Assembly: GCA_050732995.1 (NCBI GenBank)
Contig: JBOHSA010000071.1
Location: forward strand, 1 to 29,951
DNA length: 29,951 nucleotides
Direction: 5' to 3'
DNA from: JBOHSA01 sp050732995
Lineage (GTDB): Bacteria; Gemmatimonadota; Gemmatimonadetes; Gemmatimonadales; GWC2-71-9
How positions within the stretch are numbered: position 1 is the stretch's first letter; each line of letters starts with the position of its first letter. The notes beneath the pieces are model-generated. The model was not told where the DNA came from. It searched no databases and saw nothing but the letters and a program-made list of their open reading frames with translations. The position numbers and the translations under genes were made by a program. Below are positions 5,975-18,319 of the stretch, piece after piece.

Positions 5975-8404
5975 CTACTCGGACCGCAACGCCACCATCG
6001 GATCGACCTTCGCTGCCCGCCGTGCCGGGAGATAGGACGCGAACAGCGCGACAACGAGGAGCGCCGCCGCGGCCGCGCCGAAGGTCGCGACGTCGCGGAC
6101 GGCGACGCCGAACAACATGCTCGCGAGCACGCGGCTCGCCGCCAGCGCGCCGCCGAGGCCCAACGCCACGCCGGCCAGCGCGAGTCGTGCCCCGTGGCCT
6201 ACGATGAGGCCCACGACCTCCCAAGGAGCCGCGCCGAGCGCCAGACGGATGCCCAGCTCGTGCGTGCGGCGGCCGACGACGAAGCTGATCACTCCGTAGA
6301 TGCCGACCGCGGCCAAGAGGAGCGCCATCACCGCAAAGGCGCCGAGCAGGACCAGGCTGAACCGGCGCGGCGCCAAGGTCTCCGAGATCAGCCCGTCGAG
6401 CGTGGCCGTCTGGTAGAAGTCCTGCAACGGGTCCACCGCCCAGATCTCCCGTTGGACGGCCTCGAGCACCGCGGCGGGATCGCTGCGCGTACGCACGAAG
6501 TACGTCATGCTGCCCCAGCCTGTCTGGCGCTGGGCAAGATAGACCTCGGGTCGCGGCTCGCCTTCGAGGCTCCGAAGGCGTGCGTCCCCCACGACACCCA
6601 CGATCTCGAGGACGGGTGCTGTCTCACCCAGTCGGACCCGGGTCCCGATCGGGTCCTCGGTCGGCCAGTAGCGCCGTCGGGCGCTCTCATTGATGAGCGC
6701 CACGGAGGGCGCACCCAGCCGATCCGACTGACCGAACGCGCGTCCGCGCAACAGCGGGATGCCCATGGTGCGGAAGTACTCGGGTGTCGCGTGGTTCACG
6801 AAGATCTGGGGCTGCTCGCCTGCCCGCTCGGCCGGCCGGCCTTGCACGATCAGGCGACGCCGCATCGCGATATCCGCCGCGGTGAAGGGCCCGGCGGTGA
6901 CCGCGCCGACGGCGATCACTCCCGGCAACGACCCGATGCGCCGCTCCGTCTCCTCGAGGAACTGCACGCGCTCAGGCACCGAGTCCCTGCGGTCCCAGGC
7001 GAACACCTGGAGCGCCAGCACGTGATCCTTTCGGAAGCCGGGGTCCACCTGCAGGATCGCCGCAAAGCTCCGCAGCAACAGGCCGGCGCCTATGAGGAGC
7101 GTCAGGGCGAGCGCGATCTCACCGACGATCAACCCCGCGCGCAGCCGCAGGCGGCCCCGAGCGTCGGAGGCGCGAGCCCCCTTGAGCGTGCTTTGGACGT
7201 CGGGCCGGGAGCCTTCGGCGGCAGGCGCGAGGCCGAAGACGACGGCGGTCAGCAGACTCACGGCGAGCGCGAACGCGAGCACGCGGAAGTCCACCGACAC
7301 GGCGTCGAGGCGGGGAACCTCGCCCGGGGCGAGGGCTTTGATCAGATCCACGCCCCAAAACGCGATGGAGAGGCCCAGGAGACCGCCCAGCAGGCCGAGC
7401 AGCACGCTTTCGGTCAAGAACTGCCGCAGCAGTCGTCCCCGTTCAGCGCCGAGGGCGGATCGGACCGCCAACTCCTGTTCCCGCTCGGTGCCACGCGCCA
7501 GGAGCAGATTCGCGACATTGGCGCAGGCGATGAGCAAAACCAGACCTACCGCGCCCAGCAGGACGAGCAACCCGGGGCGGGCGCCGCTCACGAGATGATC
7601 CCGAAGCGGCGCGACCGTTGTGCCGATGCCGGTGTTCGTCGCGGGGTACTCCACGGCGAGCCCGCGGGCCACGCGGTCCATGTCGGCCCGGGCTTGATCG
7701 AGTGAGACGCCGGGCTTGAGCCGGGCGATCACGTTCCACCAGCCACTGGTGCGCTCGCGGCGCTCCCAGGTGCCTTCCTGTCGGGCGACCCAAACGGAGC
7801 GCTCACGACCCGGAAGCTCGCGCAGGAGGCCCAGGTCGAGCTCCGGGGGCAGCACACCCAGCACCACATAGGGCGCCCCGTCCAAAGAGAGGGTCGAGCC
7901 GACCAAGGCCGGGTCACCGCCGTATCGCTGCCGCCAGAGGCCATAGGTTAGTAGGGCGAAGTTGCCGGAGCCCGGTTTGTGATGCTCCGGCGTGAACAGC
8001 CGGCCCTGATATGGCTGGAGCCCGAGGGCGTCGAAGAACCCCTCCGTGACCTGCACCGCGAAGACCGCCTCCGGCCGCCCGTCCGGCGTGATCAACGAAT
8101 AGGCGTATGGCGCGGCGGCCGCCACCACGGCGAACGCGGTGTTGCGCTCCCGCCAGTCGAGAAAGTTGGCCGGCGCCACTTCGTCGCGCGGCGTGCCCTC
8201 GCGCGTGTTGTTCTGCCAGAGGGTGACGATGCGATCGGCGTCCGGGTAGGGCAGCGGGCGCAACATTAGCGTGTCGATGACGGAGAAGATGGCCGTGGTC
8301 GGGCCGATGCCGAGCGCGAGGGTGAGCACGGCGACGGCGGTGAAGCCCGGCCGCGCCCGGAGCTGGCGGACTGCGAAGCGGAGATCTTGCAGCAGAGTGT
8401 CCAT
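5975..8404 (-). CDS. ADOP-family MacB/FtsX permease, copy 1 (last in array)
   Basis: An 809-residue double permease of the ADOP type (TIGR03434-like): an N-terminal signature MDTLLQDLRFAVRQLRARPG, TM1 at about 22-45, a periplasmic MacB_PCD domain, an FtsX core at 278-395 (VLLIACANVANLLLARG), TM5 near 423-446, a second periplasmic domain, and a final FtsX core from about 685 that includes RRTHELGIRLALGA. It ends in YLPARRAAKVDPMVALRSE. It lacks an ATPase domain, so it must borrow one of the two array ATPases or act as an orphan. A strong GGGGAGG lies 5 bases before the ATG. Thirteen bases separate it from copy 2. It looks complete, and uses the 'xNFLDWRERN' variant of the first periplasmic domain. 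Confidence 0.92.
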   Translation of the reverse strand: MDTLLQDLRFAVRQLRARPGFTAVAVLTLALGIGPTTAIFSVIDTLMLRPLPYPDADRIVTLWQNNTREGTPRDEVAPANFLDWRERNTAFAVVAAAAPYAYSLITPDGRPEAVFAVQVTEGFFDALGLQPYQGRLFTPEHHKPGSGNFALLTYGLWRQRYGGDPALVGSTLSLDGAPYVVLGVLPPELDLGLLRELPGRERSVWVARQEGTWERRERTSGWWNVIARLKPGVSLDQARADMDRVARGLAVEYPATNTGIGTTVAPLRDHLVSGARPGLLVLLGAVGLVLLIACANVANLLLARGTEREQELAVRSALGAERGRLLRQFLTESVLLGLLGGLLGLSIAFWGVDLIKALAPGEVPRLDAVSVDFRVLAFALAVSLLTAVVFGLAPAAEGSRPDVQSTLKGARASDARGRLRLRAGLIVGEIALALTLLIGAGLLLRSFAAILQVDPGFRKDHVLALQVFAWDRRDSVPERVQFLEETERRIGSLPGVIAVGAVTAGPFTAADIAMRRRLIVQGRPAERAGEQPQIFVNHATPEYFRTMGIPLLRGRAFGQSDRLGAPSVALINESARRRYWPTEDPIGTRVRLGETAPVLEIVGVVGDARLRSLEGEPRPEVYLAQRQTGWGSMTYFVRTRSDPAAVLEAVQREIWAVDPLQDFYQTATLDGLISETLAPRRFSLVLLGAFAVMALLLAAVGIYGVISFVVGRRTHELGIRLALGAAPWEVVGLIVGHGARLALAGVALGLGGALAASRVLASMLFGVAVRDVATFGAAAAALLVVALFASYLPARRAAKVDPMVALRSE

Positions 8405-8417
8405 AGTGTCCTCCCCG

Positions 8418-10661
8418 TTACTCGGAGCGGAGCGCGACCGTTGGGTCCACCCGGGCCGCCCGGCGCGCTGGCAGATACGCCGCGGCGATCCCTGTAATCA
8501 CCAGCAACAGCGCCGCGCCACCGAAGGCCAGCGGGTCGGCCGGTCCCACGCCGTACAGAAACGACCGCAACAGGCGCGTGGCCGCTGCCGCGCCCACCCC
8601 GCCCAGCGCCGCGCCCAGGTCGACGTGCGTCTCCAGCGTGCGGACGTCGAAGACGGGCACGCCGGGGTCGATCTCGTGCACGGCGCTCCGGACCGCACCC
8701 ACGAGAGCGAGCGGCGCGGTGCGCGCCCGCAGGATCAGCGTCATGATGGGGGAGGTGCCTTGGAGCGCCGACCAGTACACCACCGATACCGGGTCCTCCC
8801 GCAGGCTGCGGTACTTCCCGTCGCGTACGATGCCGACGATCCTCGCGGACGGCGCCGTGGTGTCCGCGCCGAGCCACATGCGCCGGCCGATGGGATCCTG
8901 ATCCGGCCAATAGCGTCGGGCCATGGTTTCGTTGATCACGGCGACGCGCGGCGCGCCGGCCTGGTCCCGCTTGTCGAATTCGCGCCCGGCGAGCACCGGA
9001 ATGCGCAACGTGGCGAAGTAGCCGGGGCCGACACGGTTCACATCGAACTCTACCGGATGCTCCGGCGTCGCCACGACCCCTTCGAGCGGCACACCGTCCC
9101 AGCGCGACCCGCCGGGGCTCGGCACCACGGTGACGGTCATGCTCGCGTCGGCGACGCCGGGGGTCGCCCGCATGCGCGCGAGCAGGTCGGCCCAGAAGGC
9201 TCGGGCCTGGACGCCGGTGTACCCGCGGTAGTCGAAGTCCACGCCGGCGAGCAGCACGTTGGACGGATCGAAGCCGGGATCCACCGCCTGCAAGTTGCGC
9301 GCGGTGCGGAACAGCAGCCCCGCGCCACTGAGCAGGATCAACGAGAGTGCTACCTGACCGGTGACCAGGGCGTCGCGCGCGCTGAAGCGGAACCGGCCGC
9401 GGGCCGGCGGCGCCGCGGTCCCCCGCAGGGCTTCGACGAGGTCCGGGCGCGAGGTCTGGAGCGCCGGCACGAGGCCGAATCCCAGCGCGGTGAGCGCTGT
9501 GGCGAGGGCGGTGAAGCCCAGGACCCGAGCGTCGAACCCGCGCGGCAGAGCCAGCGGCGCGCTGAACAGGGTCGGGATGCTCGGCACCAGGTCCGTGATC
9601 CAGGTGGCGACCACCAGCCCCGCGACCCCGCCCAACAGAGCGAGGACCAGGCTCTCGGTCGCCAGCTGGCGCACCAGCCGGCCCCGGCCGGCTCCGACCG
9701 CGAGCCGGATCGCGATTTCCCGCTGGCGCGCGGCGCCCCGCGCGAGCAGCAGCCCCGCGACGTTCGCCCACACGACCACGAGGACCAGGACCACGGCGGC
9801 CATGAGAACGGAGATCGCACGGGCGAGTCCGGCGACCAGGAAGTCGAGCCCGCGGCTGCCGTCGACCACGACGAACCGCTCCTCACGGGCTATCGTCGCG
9901 GCCGCCTGGAGCCGGCGCTGGAGCACGGCGAGCCCGGCGGATGCCTGGGTCTGAGAACCACTGGGCTTGAGCCGGGCGAGCACGTCGAGCCAGGACACCG
10001 TGCGCCGCCCGAAGGTGTTGTCGCCGGCGTCGGTCGAGCCGGTGACTGGTATCCAGGCTTGCTGGCGGAGGCCAAGTTGGAGGCCCGTGAACTCGGGGGC
10101 GGCCACGCCGATGACCGTGAACGGCCGTCCGTTGATGGTGACGACGCGGCTGAGGATGCGCGGGTCGGCACCGAAGCGGCCCCGCCAGAGGTCGTCCGAC
10201 AGGATGACCACGGGCTGGGAGGCGCCGGGACGATCTTCGTCGGGGAGGATGTCGCGGCCCGACGCCAGCGGCACCCCGAGCGTTGTGAAGAAGCCGGCCG
10301 ACACGGCCGCGCTCTCCACGCGGTCGACCGCGCTTCCATCGCCGATCGCCAGGATGGCCGGCGTGTGGGCGATGACGCCGGCAAAGATCCCCGCGTCGCG
10401 CAGGTCCGTGTACCCGGGGTAGGAGTAGTTCCAGCTGATGTGCTCGCCGCCCGCAGGTTGCGGGAACGCGCGCGCCAGATGGACCAGGGCGCCCGGATCG
10501 GTCGCCGGTAACGGCCGGAGGATGACGCCATCGAGCACGCTGAAGACGGCCGTGGAGGCGCCCAGGCCGAGGGCCAGGGTCCCGACGGCCACGGCCGTGA
10601 AGCTCGGGGTGCGGAGCAGCGCACGAATTGCGTAGCGGATGTCTTGGAGCAGCGTGTCCAT
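8418..10661 (-). CDS. ADOP-family permease, copy 2, with internal deletion
   Basis: A 747-residue ADOP permease, 55-85 residues shorter than its intact neighbours. The N-terminal signature (MDTLLQDIRYAIRALLRTP), first FtsX core (VWANVAGLLLARGAARQREI), second periplasmic domain and C-terminal YLPARRAARVDPTVALRSE are present. After VFDVRTLETHVD (about residue 681) the sequence jumps straight to LGAALGGVGAA. Compared with copy 1 this removes about 75 residues, in frame: TM6, the RTHE(I/L)GIRxALGA cytoplasmic coupling loop and most of TM7. The reading frame is intact, so a protein should be made, but the second permease half probably cannot couple normally. The first periplasmic domain has the 'YPGYTDLRD' variant, unlike copy 1 and like copy 4. 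No good ribosome-binding site is visible; coupling from the upstream copy is likely. Confidence 0.88.
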   Translation of the reverse strand: MDTLLQDIRYAIRALLRTPSFTAVAVGTLALGLGASTAVFSVLDGVILRPLPATDPGALVHLARAFPQPAGGEHISWNYSYPGYTDLRDAGIFAGVIAHTPAILAIGDGSAVDRVESAAVSAGFFTTLGVPLASGRDILPDEDRPGASQPVVILSDDLWRGRFGADPRILSRVVTINGRPFTVIGVAAPEFTGLQLGLRQQAWIPVTGSTDAGDNTFGRRTVSWLDVLARLKPSGSQTQASAGLAVLQRRLQAAATIAREERFVVVDGSRGLDFLVAGLARAISVLMAAVVLVLVVVWANVAGLLLARGAARQREIAIRLAVGAGRGRLVRQLATESLVLALLGGVAGLVVATWITDLVPSIPTLFSAPLALPRGFDARVLGFTALATALTALGFGLVPALQTSRPDLVEALRGTAAPPARGRFRFSARDALVTGQVALSLILLSGAGLLFRTARNLQAVDPGFDPSNVLLAGVDFDYRGYTGVQARAFWADLLARMRATPGVADASMTVTVVPSPGGSRWDGVPLEGVVATPEHPVEFDVNRVGPGYFATLRIPVLAGREFDKRDQAGAPRVAVINETMARRYWPDQDPIGRRMWLGADTTAPSARIVGIVRDGKYRSLREDPVSVVYWSALQGTSPIMTLILRARTAPLALVGAVRSAVHEIDPGVPVFDVRTLETHVDLGAALGGVGAAAATRLLRSFLYGVGPADPLAFGGAALLLVITGIAAAYLPARRAARVDPTVALRSE

Positions 10662-10684
10662 GGTCGAGTGCCCGGTGTCGGGTG

Positions 10685-13150
10685 TTATTCGGATCGCAAC
10701 GCCACCATCGGATCCACCTTTGTCGCCCGCCGGGCGGGGAGGTAGCTCGCCGCAACAGCCACCATGGCGAAGAACAGCGTGACGCCCGCGAACGTCGCCA
10801 CGTCCGTCGCCCCGACCCCGTACAGCAGGCTCGCCAGGAGCCGCGTGAGCCCGAAGGCCGCGGCGAGCCCCGCGGTGAGCCCCACGGCCACCACCCGCCC
10901 CGACTGAGCGAGAACCAGCCGCACGATGGCCCGTGGCGTCGCGCCCAGGGCGGTGCGGATTCCGATCTCATGGGTTCGGAGAGCCACGACGTAAGAGATC
11001 ACGCCATAGATGCCGAGGGCGGCGAGTAACAGTGCACCTGTCGCGAATCCTCCGAGCAACGTCACCGTGAAGCGCCGGCGCGCGAGTTGCCCGGAGAATA
11101 CCTGGCGCATCGTCCGAAACCCGCCAGGACGTGCGCCTCCCGCGACCGGAATGTCCCGATCGATCGACGTCACCGTGCGCCGGAGGACCGGCACCATTGT
11201 CTCCGGATCGCCCCGGGTCCGGACCATCAAGACCATGTGACCCCAAGGGTTCACGGTGTACGGGATGTAGACCTCCGGGGCGGGTTCGTTTTCGAGGCCC
11301 GTGTGCCGCACGTCTCCGACGACGCCGACGATCTGCGCCGCGAAGCGCTGCCCGAAGTCGGGACGCGCCTGGGCGGACTTGAAGAGGGTCACGAACCGCC
11401 CCACTGGGTTCACGCCGGGCCAGTAGCGGTGGGCGAGGGTCTCGTTGACGAGCGCGACGGGCGCCGCGGCGGCCACCTCGGCGTCCGTGAACGGCCGGCC
11501 GCGCCGTACCGGGATCTCGAGAAGGCGGAAATACTCGGCCGAGATCGTACGAAACAGGACTGTCTCGTCGACACGCGGATCGCGGGTGCGGCCAGGGATC
11601 TCGATGGGGCGAGGCAGATAGGCACCAGTGAGCGGGGCATGGTTGGTGAGCGCCACGCCCTCGACTTCCGGCAGGGGGGCGATCGCCTCGGCCAGCCGAC
11701 CGTACAACGCGACGGCGCGATCAGGCGCGTCGTACCGCGGCGACGGTGGAAAGACGTGGAGCGTGATGAGACGGGACGGGTTAAAGCCGGGGTCGATCTG
11801 CGAGAGCGCCCAGAAGCTCCGGATCAAGAGTCCCGCGCCGATCAGCAGGACAAGGGCCAGGGCTACCTCGAGAGCTACCAACGTCGAGCGCAACCGCGAT
11901 TGCACGGGACTGGTACTCGATCCGGGCGAGCCCTCTTTCAGCGAGGCGGCGAGGGCCGGTGCCGTCGTTCGGACGGCCGGCGCGAGTCCCACGAGGACTG
12001 CAGTGATGAGCGAGAGCAGCGCCGCGAAGCCGAGCGATTGTCCGTCCAGGGCGATCTCGTCGAGCCGCGGGAGGCCCTCCGACGCGGCCGCCCGCAACAG
12101 TCCGAGCCCCCACCAGGCGCCGATGAGGCCCGCTCCGGCGCCGAGTAGTCCCAGAACGACCGCCTCCGAGAGCACCAGTCGCACCACTCGTCCCCGCCCG
12201 GCGCCGAGCGCGGCGCGAATCGCCAGCTCCCGGGATCGCGTTGCCAAGCGGACCAGCGACATGTTCGCTACGTTGGCACACGCGAGGAGCAGGACGAGGA
12301 CCACGGCGGCCGAGAGCAGCAGGAGAACCGGTCGCACGGCGCCGAATCCCAGCACCTCGAAGGCCAGCGGCGCGAACTGGACCTGCGTCCAGCCGGCGTT
12401 CTCCTCGGGGTAGGCAGCGGCGAGCCGGGCCTGGATGCCCGCCATCGCGGTGCGCGCCTGCTCGAGCGTCACGTCCGCCTTGAACCGGGCAATGACCCGG
12501 CTGTCCGCGTGCAGCCCGCGCTGTGCTAGCCCCCTGTCCGTCGGGAGCTTCGCGGCGAGAGGCAGGTACACCTCGGCCCAGTCGGGGAAGCGGAACCAGG
12601 ACGGCAGGATCCCGACGACGGTGTAGGGCGCGTCGTCCAGCGTGATCGTCGATCCCAAGGCAGCGCGGTCACCTCCGAATTGTTCTTGCCACAGCGCGTG
12701 GGTGAGCACCGCCACGCGAGATCCGCCTGGCCGCTCTTCGTCGCGAGCAAACGTCCGCCCCAGGAGCGGGTGGCCTTCGAGCACGTCGAAGAAGCCCTCG
12801 GAGACGAAGGCGCCACCGACCTGTGCCGTCCCTTCCCGTCCGCGCAACAGAGAGGCCGTTCCGCGGACGTAGGTGAGCCCTGCGAACACGTCGCTCTGCT
12901 GGCGCCAGTCGCGAAACGTCGGATAGGACGCCAGCCGGTAATCGCCGCGCTCGCTCGTCTCCCATATCCCGTACAGTCTGTCGGCAGCCGTGTAACGCAG
13001 AGGGCGCAGCAGCACCCCGTTCACAACGCTGAAGACCGCGGTGTTGACGCCGATCCCCAGGGCGAGCGCGAGCGCGGCGACCGAGGTGTAACCCGGGCTC
13101 TTGCGCAGCGACCGGATCGCGTAGCGGAGGTCTTGGACGAGGGTATCCAT
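10685..13150 (-). CDS. ADOP-family MacB/FtsX permease, copy 3
   Basis: An 821-residue, apparently complete ADOP double permease. N-terminus MDTLVQDLRYAIRSLRKSPG; first FtsX core VLVLLLACANVANMSLVRLA; short linker rich in Gly/Ser (EGSPGSSTSP); TM5 VALALVLLIGAGLLIRSF; second periplasmic domain with HRYWPGVNPVGR; last FtsX core with YVVALRTHEIGIRTALGA; end YLPARRATKVDPMVALRSE. It belongs to the 'YPTFRDWRQQ' group with copies 1, 5 and 7. Its leader GGGAGACGAAGC-ATG matches that of copy 5, and both leaders sit just downstream of a large palindromic heptad repeat (here 13170-13228). No ATPase domain. Confidence 0.92.
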   Translation of the reverse strand: MDTLVQDLRYAIRSLRKSPGYTSVAALALALGIGVNTAVFSVVNGVLLRPLRYTAADRLYGIWETSERGDYRLASYPTFRDWRQQSDVFAGLTYVRGTASLLRGREGTAQVGGAFVSEGFFDVLEGHPLLGRTFARDEERPGGSRVAVLTHALWQEQFGGDRAALGSTITLDDAPYTVVGILPSWFRFPDWAEVYLPLAAKLPTDRGLAQRGLHADSRVIARFKADVTLEQARTAMAGIQARLAAAYPEENAGWTQVQFAPLAFEVLGFGAVRPVLLLLSAAVVLVLLLACANVANMSLVRLATRSRELAIRAALGAGRGRVVRLVLSEAVVLGLLGAGAGLIGAWWGLGLLRAAASEGLPRLDEIALDGQSLGFAALLSLITAVLVGLAPAVRTTAPALAASLKEGSPGSSTSPVQSRLRSTLVALEVALALVLLIGAGLLIRSFWALSQIDPGFNPSRLITLHVFPPSPRYDAPDRAVALYGRLAEAIAPLPEVEGVALTNHAPLTGAYLPRPIEIPGRTRDPRVDETVLFRTISAEYFRLLEIPVRRGRPFTDAEVAAAAPVALVNETLAHRYWPGVNPVGRFVTLFKSAQARPDFGQRFAAQIVGVVGDVRHTGLENEPAPEVYIPYTVNPWGHMVLMVRTRGDPETMVPVLRRTVTSIDRDIPVAGGARPGGFRTMRQVFSGQLARRRFTVTLLGGFATGALLLAALGIYGVISYVVALRTHEIGIRTALGATPRAIVRLVLAQSGRVVAVGLTAGLAAAFGLTRLLASLLYGVGATDVATFAGVTLFFAMVAVAASYLPARRATKVDPMVALRSE

Positions 13151-13169
13151 GCTTCGTCTCCCTTGGTCA

Positions 13170-13228
13170 GGGGCTCGGGGTTAGGGGCACGGGGCTCGGG
13201 CAGTTCCGAGTCCCTAACCCCGAGCCCC
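13170..13228. repeat. Palindromic heptad repeat between permease copies 4 and 3
   Basis: Perfect 17-base inverted arms GGGGCTCGGGGTTAGGG (13170-13186) and its complement (13212-13228), with a 25-base loop that holds a further CTCGG/CCGAG stem. Each arm is a run of heptads (GGGGCTC, GGGGTTA, GGGGCAC, GGGGCTC). The element fills the gap between the stop of copy 4 and the leader of copy 3. No T-tract follows on the minus strand, so it is not a standard intrinsic terminator, but the hairpin should be very stable in the transcript. Confidence 0.85.
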
Positions 13229-13235
13229 GAGCCCC

Positions 13236-15680
13236 CTATTCCGTTCGCAACGCCACCATGGGATCCACCTTGGTCGCCCGCCGTGCCGGCAGATAGCTCG
13301 CGAGCACAGCGACCGCGAGCAGCACACCGCCCGCGACGCTGAGCACCGTGGGATCGTGCGGCGAGACGCCGTACAGGAGCGAGGCGACCGCCCGGCCGCC
13401 GAGCAGGGCCACGATGGCGCCGACCGCGATACCCAGGCCTGCCATGCGGACGCCCTGCCCGACGACCAGGCGCAGCACGTCGTCCTGCTGCGCGCCGAGG
13501 GCGATCCGGACGCCAAGCTCGTGCGTGCGTTGGCCGACCGTGTAGGCGAGAACACCGTAGAGGCCCACGGCCGAAAGGACGAGGGCGAGCAGCGCGAACA
13601 GGCCAAACATCGCGGTGCCCAGCCGCCATGGGCGGATCGAGGGAGCGGCGAGATCGGCCAGCGGGACGACCCGGGCGAACGGCAGGTTGCTCTGGACGCC
13701 TTGCATCTCGCGCTGCACCGCGGCCACCATGTCATCCGGGCGCCCCACGGGCCGGACCAGGAGGGCCGAAATGGGCGCAGAGAAGTCGCTCTGCGGGAGC
13801 GGGAGGTAGAGGTGCATCGTGACCTCCTCGATCACCGCGAACCGCTTGGCCGCCGGCACGACGCCAACGATCTCTCGGCACTCCCGGGAGCTCCCGAGCC
13901 GCACGCACTTGCCGACGGGATCTTCTCCCGGCCAGACAAGGCGGGCGAACGTCTCGTTGATCACCACCACGCCGGGGGCACCGGCTCGGTCGGCCGGAGT
14001 GAATCCGCGCCCGCGGAGCAGTGGCGTCCCCATCGTCCGGAAGTAGTCGGCAGTAACCGCCTGGTAGTACGGCCCACCGGACTTCAGGCGCGGCAGCGAG
14101 TCGCGTCCGGGCTCCGAGACGCGCATCGCGTGGCTCCAGCCAAACGGACTCCCCACGGCCGCGGCCGCGTGTTCTACGCCGGGGACGGCCTGCACGCGCT
14201 CGAGCATCCGGAGGTACAGCGCGTTGGCATCAGCGCGTGAGACGCCGGCCGCCGCCAGATCCATGGTGGCCGTGAGCACCCGCTCGGGCTCGAATCCGAG
14301 ATCGATTTTCACGACGCTCCGCAGGCTCCGGGCGAACAACCCGGCGCCGACGAGCAGCGCCAGCGTGAGGGCGACCTGGCCAACCAGCAGCAGGGAGCGC
14401 AGCTTCGAGCGCTGAAACCGTCCTTCGCCGGCACCCGATTTAAGCGCGTGCGTGAGGTCTTCGCGGCCGACCTGAAGCGCCGGCGCGAGCCCGGTCAACA
14501 CACCCACGAAGAGCGCGATCGCCGCAGTGAAGAGCAGCACACGCTCATCGACGGCGGTCGCGGCGGCGGGAACGTCCCGCAGCAGGAAGGCGCGGACCAC
14601 GGGCCCCGTCCACAGGGCGACGAGCACCGCGCCGCCGGCTCCGGCTAGCGCGAGCAGCACGCTTTCGGTCAGGAGCTGCCGGGCAAGATCTCGTTGTCCC
14701 GCCCCCATCGCGCGCCGGATCGCGATCTCTCGCTGCCGCTGCACCGCGCGGGCGAGCAGGATGTTGGCGACGTTGGCGCACGCGATGAGCAGCACGATCG
14801 CCGCGACCACGGCCAGCCAGCTCGCCACCTTCGCGTCCTGAGACATCTCGGGGCCGCGGGCCGCCTGAATCGCACCAAGCAGGGCTACCGCGTTCGGGTC
14901 AGGATCGCGGGTCAGCGCGTCCTCCGCGCGGAAGACGAGAGTCGCCTCATGCGCTGCCTGGGCTTGGCTTGCACCGGGACGCAGTCGCCCGATGGCCTGC
15001 AGGAAGACGGATCCACGGTTGAGCCAGCCGGGACCCATCAGGTCCGGCGTCGCGGCGGCGATGGGAGCTCACACGTCGACGTTCTCCAGGTCGATGCCGA
15101 CAAACCCCGGCGGGGCCACGCCCGCTACGGTGTACGTGCCTCTGCCCAGCGGCAGTGACCGTCCCACCACGCTGGAGTCGGCCCCGAACTGGCGGTGCCA
15201 GAACCCGTGCGACAGGACGATCACGAGTGGCCCGCCCTGCCGATCCTCGTCCGGCCCGAAGAAGCGTCCCAGCGCCGGGCGAACACCGAGTAGTGGGAAG
15301 AACGTAGATGAGACCAGGTTCAACCTGATCGGCTTCGCCTCAGGCCCGCGCCCGAGGCTCGCGGACTGGCGGTGACTGAAGGCAGCCACGGATTGAAAGG
15401 CGTGCGCGGAGTCGCGCAGCGCTGCGTACAGGGGGTAGCCTGCCGTCGCCGAGGTATAGGTGCCGAACGTCGGTGACGTCTTGCGGAAGTACAGGCGCAC
15501 GACGTCGTCCGTGTCCTCGACATGGGCGGGCGGCCGAAACAGCAGTGTGTCCACGACGCCGAAGATCGTGGCGTTCGCGCCGATCCCGAGCGCGAGGCAC
15601 ACGATCGCGGTGACGGTGAGCGTCGGCGTGCGGAGCAGGGTCCGCAGTCCGTAGCGGAGGTCCTGGAGCAGCGTGTCCAT
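13236..15680 (-). pseudogene. ADOP-family permease, copy 4, interrupted by one nonsense codon
   Basis: An 814-codon ADOP permease reading frame broken once, in frame, by TGA at 15071-15069 (codon 204). Upstream is the full N-terminus (MDTLLQDLRYGLRTLLRTP) and most of the first periplasmic domain up to GIDLENVDV. Downstream the same frame continues as APIAAATPDLMGPGWLNRGS and stays open to LPARRATKVDPMVALRTE. Copy 5 has VDVWAPL at this place, so the change is most simply Trp TGG to TGA. The rest looks fully conserved (LIACANVANILLARA; YTVGQRTHELGVRIALGA), so the mutation is recent, a sequencing error, or tolerated. The ATG at 15680 is preferred over an in-frame TTG two codons earlier; AGGGG lies about 10 bases upstream. 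It belongs to the 'YPLYAALRD' group with copy 2. Confidence 0.88.
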
Positions 15681-15692
15681 GGTCAATGACCC

Positions 15693-18188
<2,496 letters not shown>

Positions 18189-18205
18189 GCTTCGTCTCCT
18201 TTGCT

Positions 18206-18319
18206 GGGGCTCGGGGCTAGGGACTCGGAACTACCCGAGCCCCGAGCCCCCCTGGGCGGCCTTCGAAGGAGTCTCCGAGCCCGGCGCGCCGGAGTCCCGA
18301 GCCCCTAGCCCCGAGCCCC
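18206..18319. repeat. Palindromic heptad repeat between permease remnant 6 and copy 5
   Basis: Perfect 17-base inverted arms GGGGCTCGGGGCTAGGG (18206-18222) and its complement (18303-18319); 16 of 17 bases match the arm at 13170. The 80-base interior holds another CCGAGCCCCGAGCCCC block (18235-18250) that could pair with the left arm instead, and a GGCGCGCC core. The right arm touches the old stop codon of the permease remnant. It is the same repeat family and the same position (just upstream of a permease start) as the element at 13170-13228. Confidence 0.85.

Noticed and set aside
13170..13228. Intrinsic terminator splitting the permease operon
   Set aside because: The hairpin is strong but no T-run follows on the minus strand, and the permease genes continue with a good ribosome-binding site directly after it. 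It is kept as a repeat.
15069..15071. UGA recoding as Trp or selenocysteine in permease copy 4
   Set aside because: TGA terminates the response regulator, kinase, LanC-like and other genes here, ruling out code reassignment. There is no reason for selenocysteine at a conserved Trp. Mutation or sequence error is simpler.
18206..18319. CRISPR-like array
   Set aside because: The repeats are inverted heptad runs with no regular spacers and no cas genes nearby.
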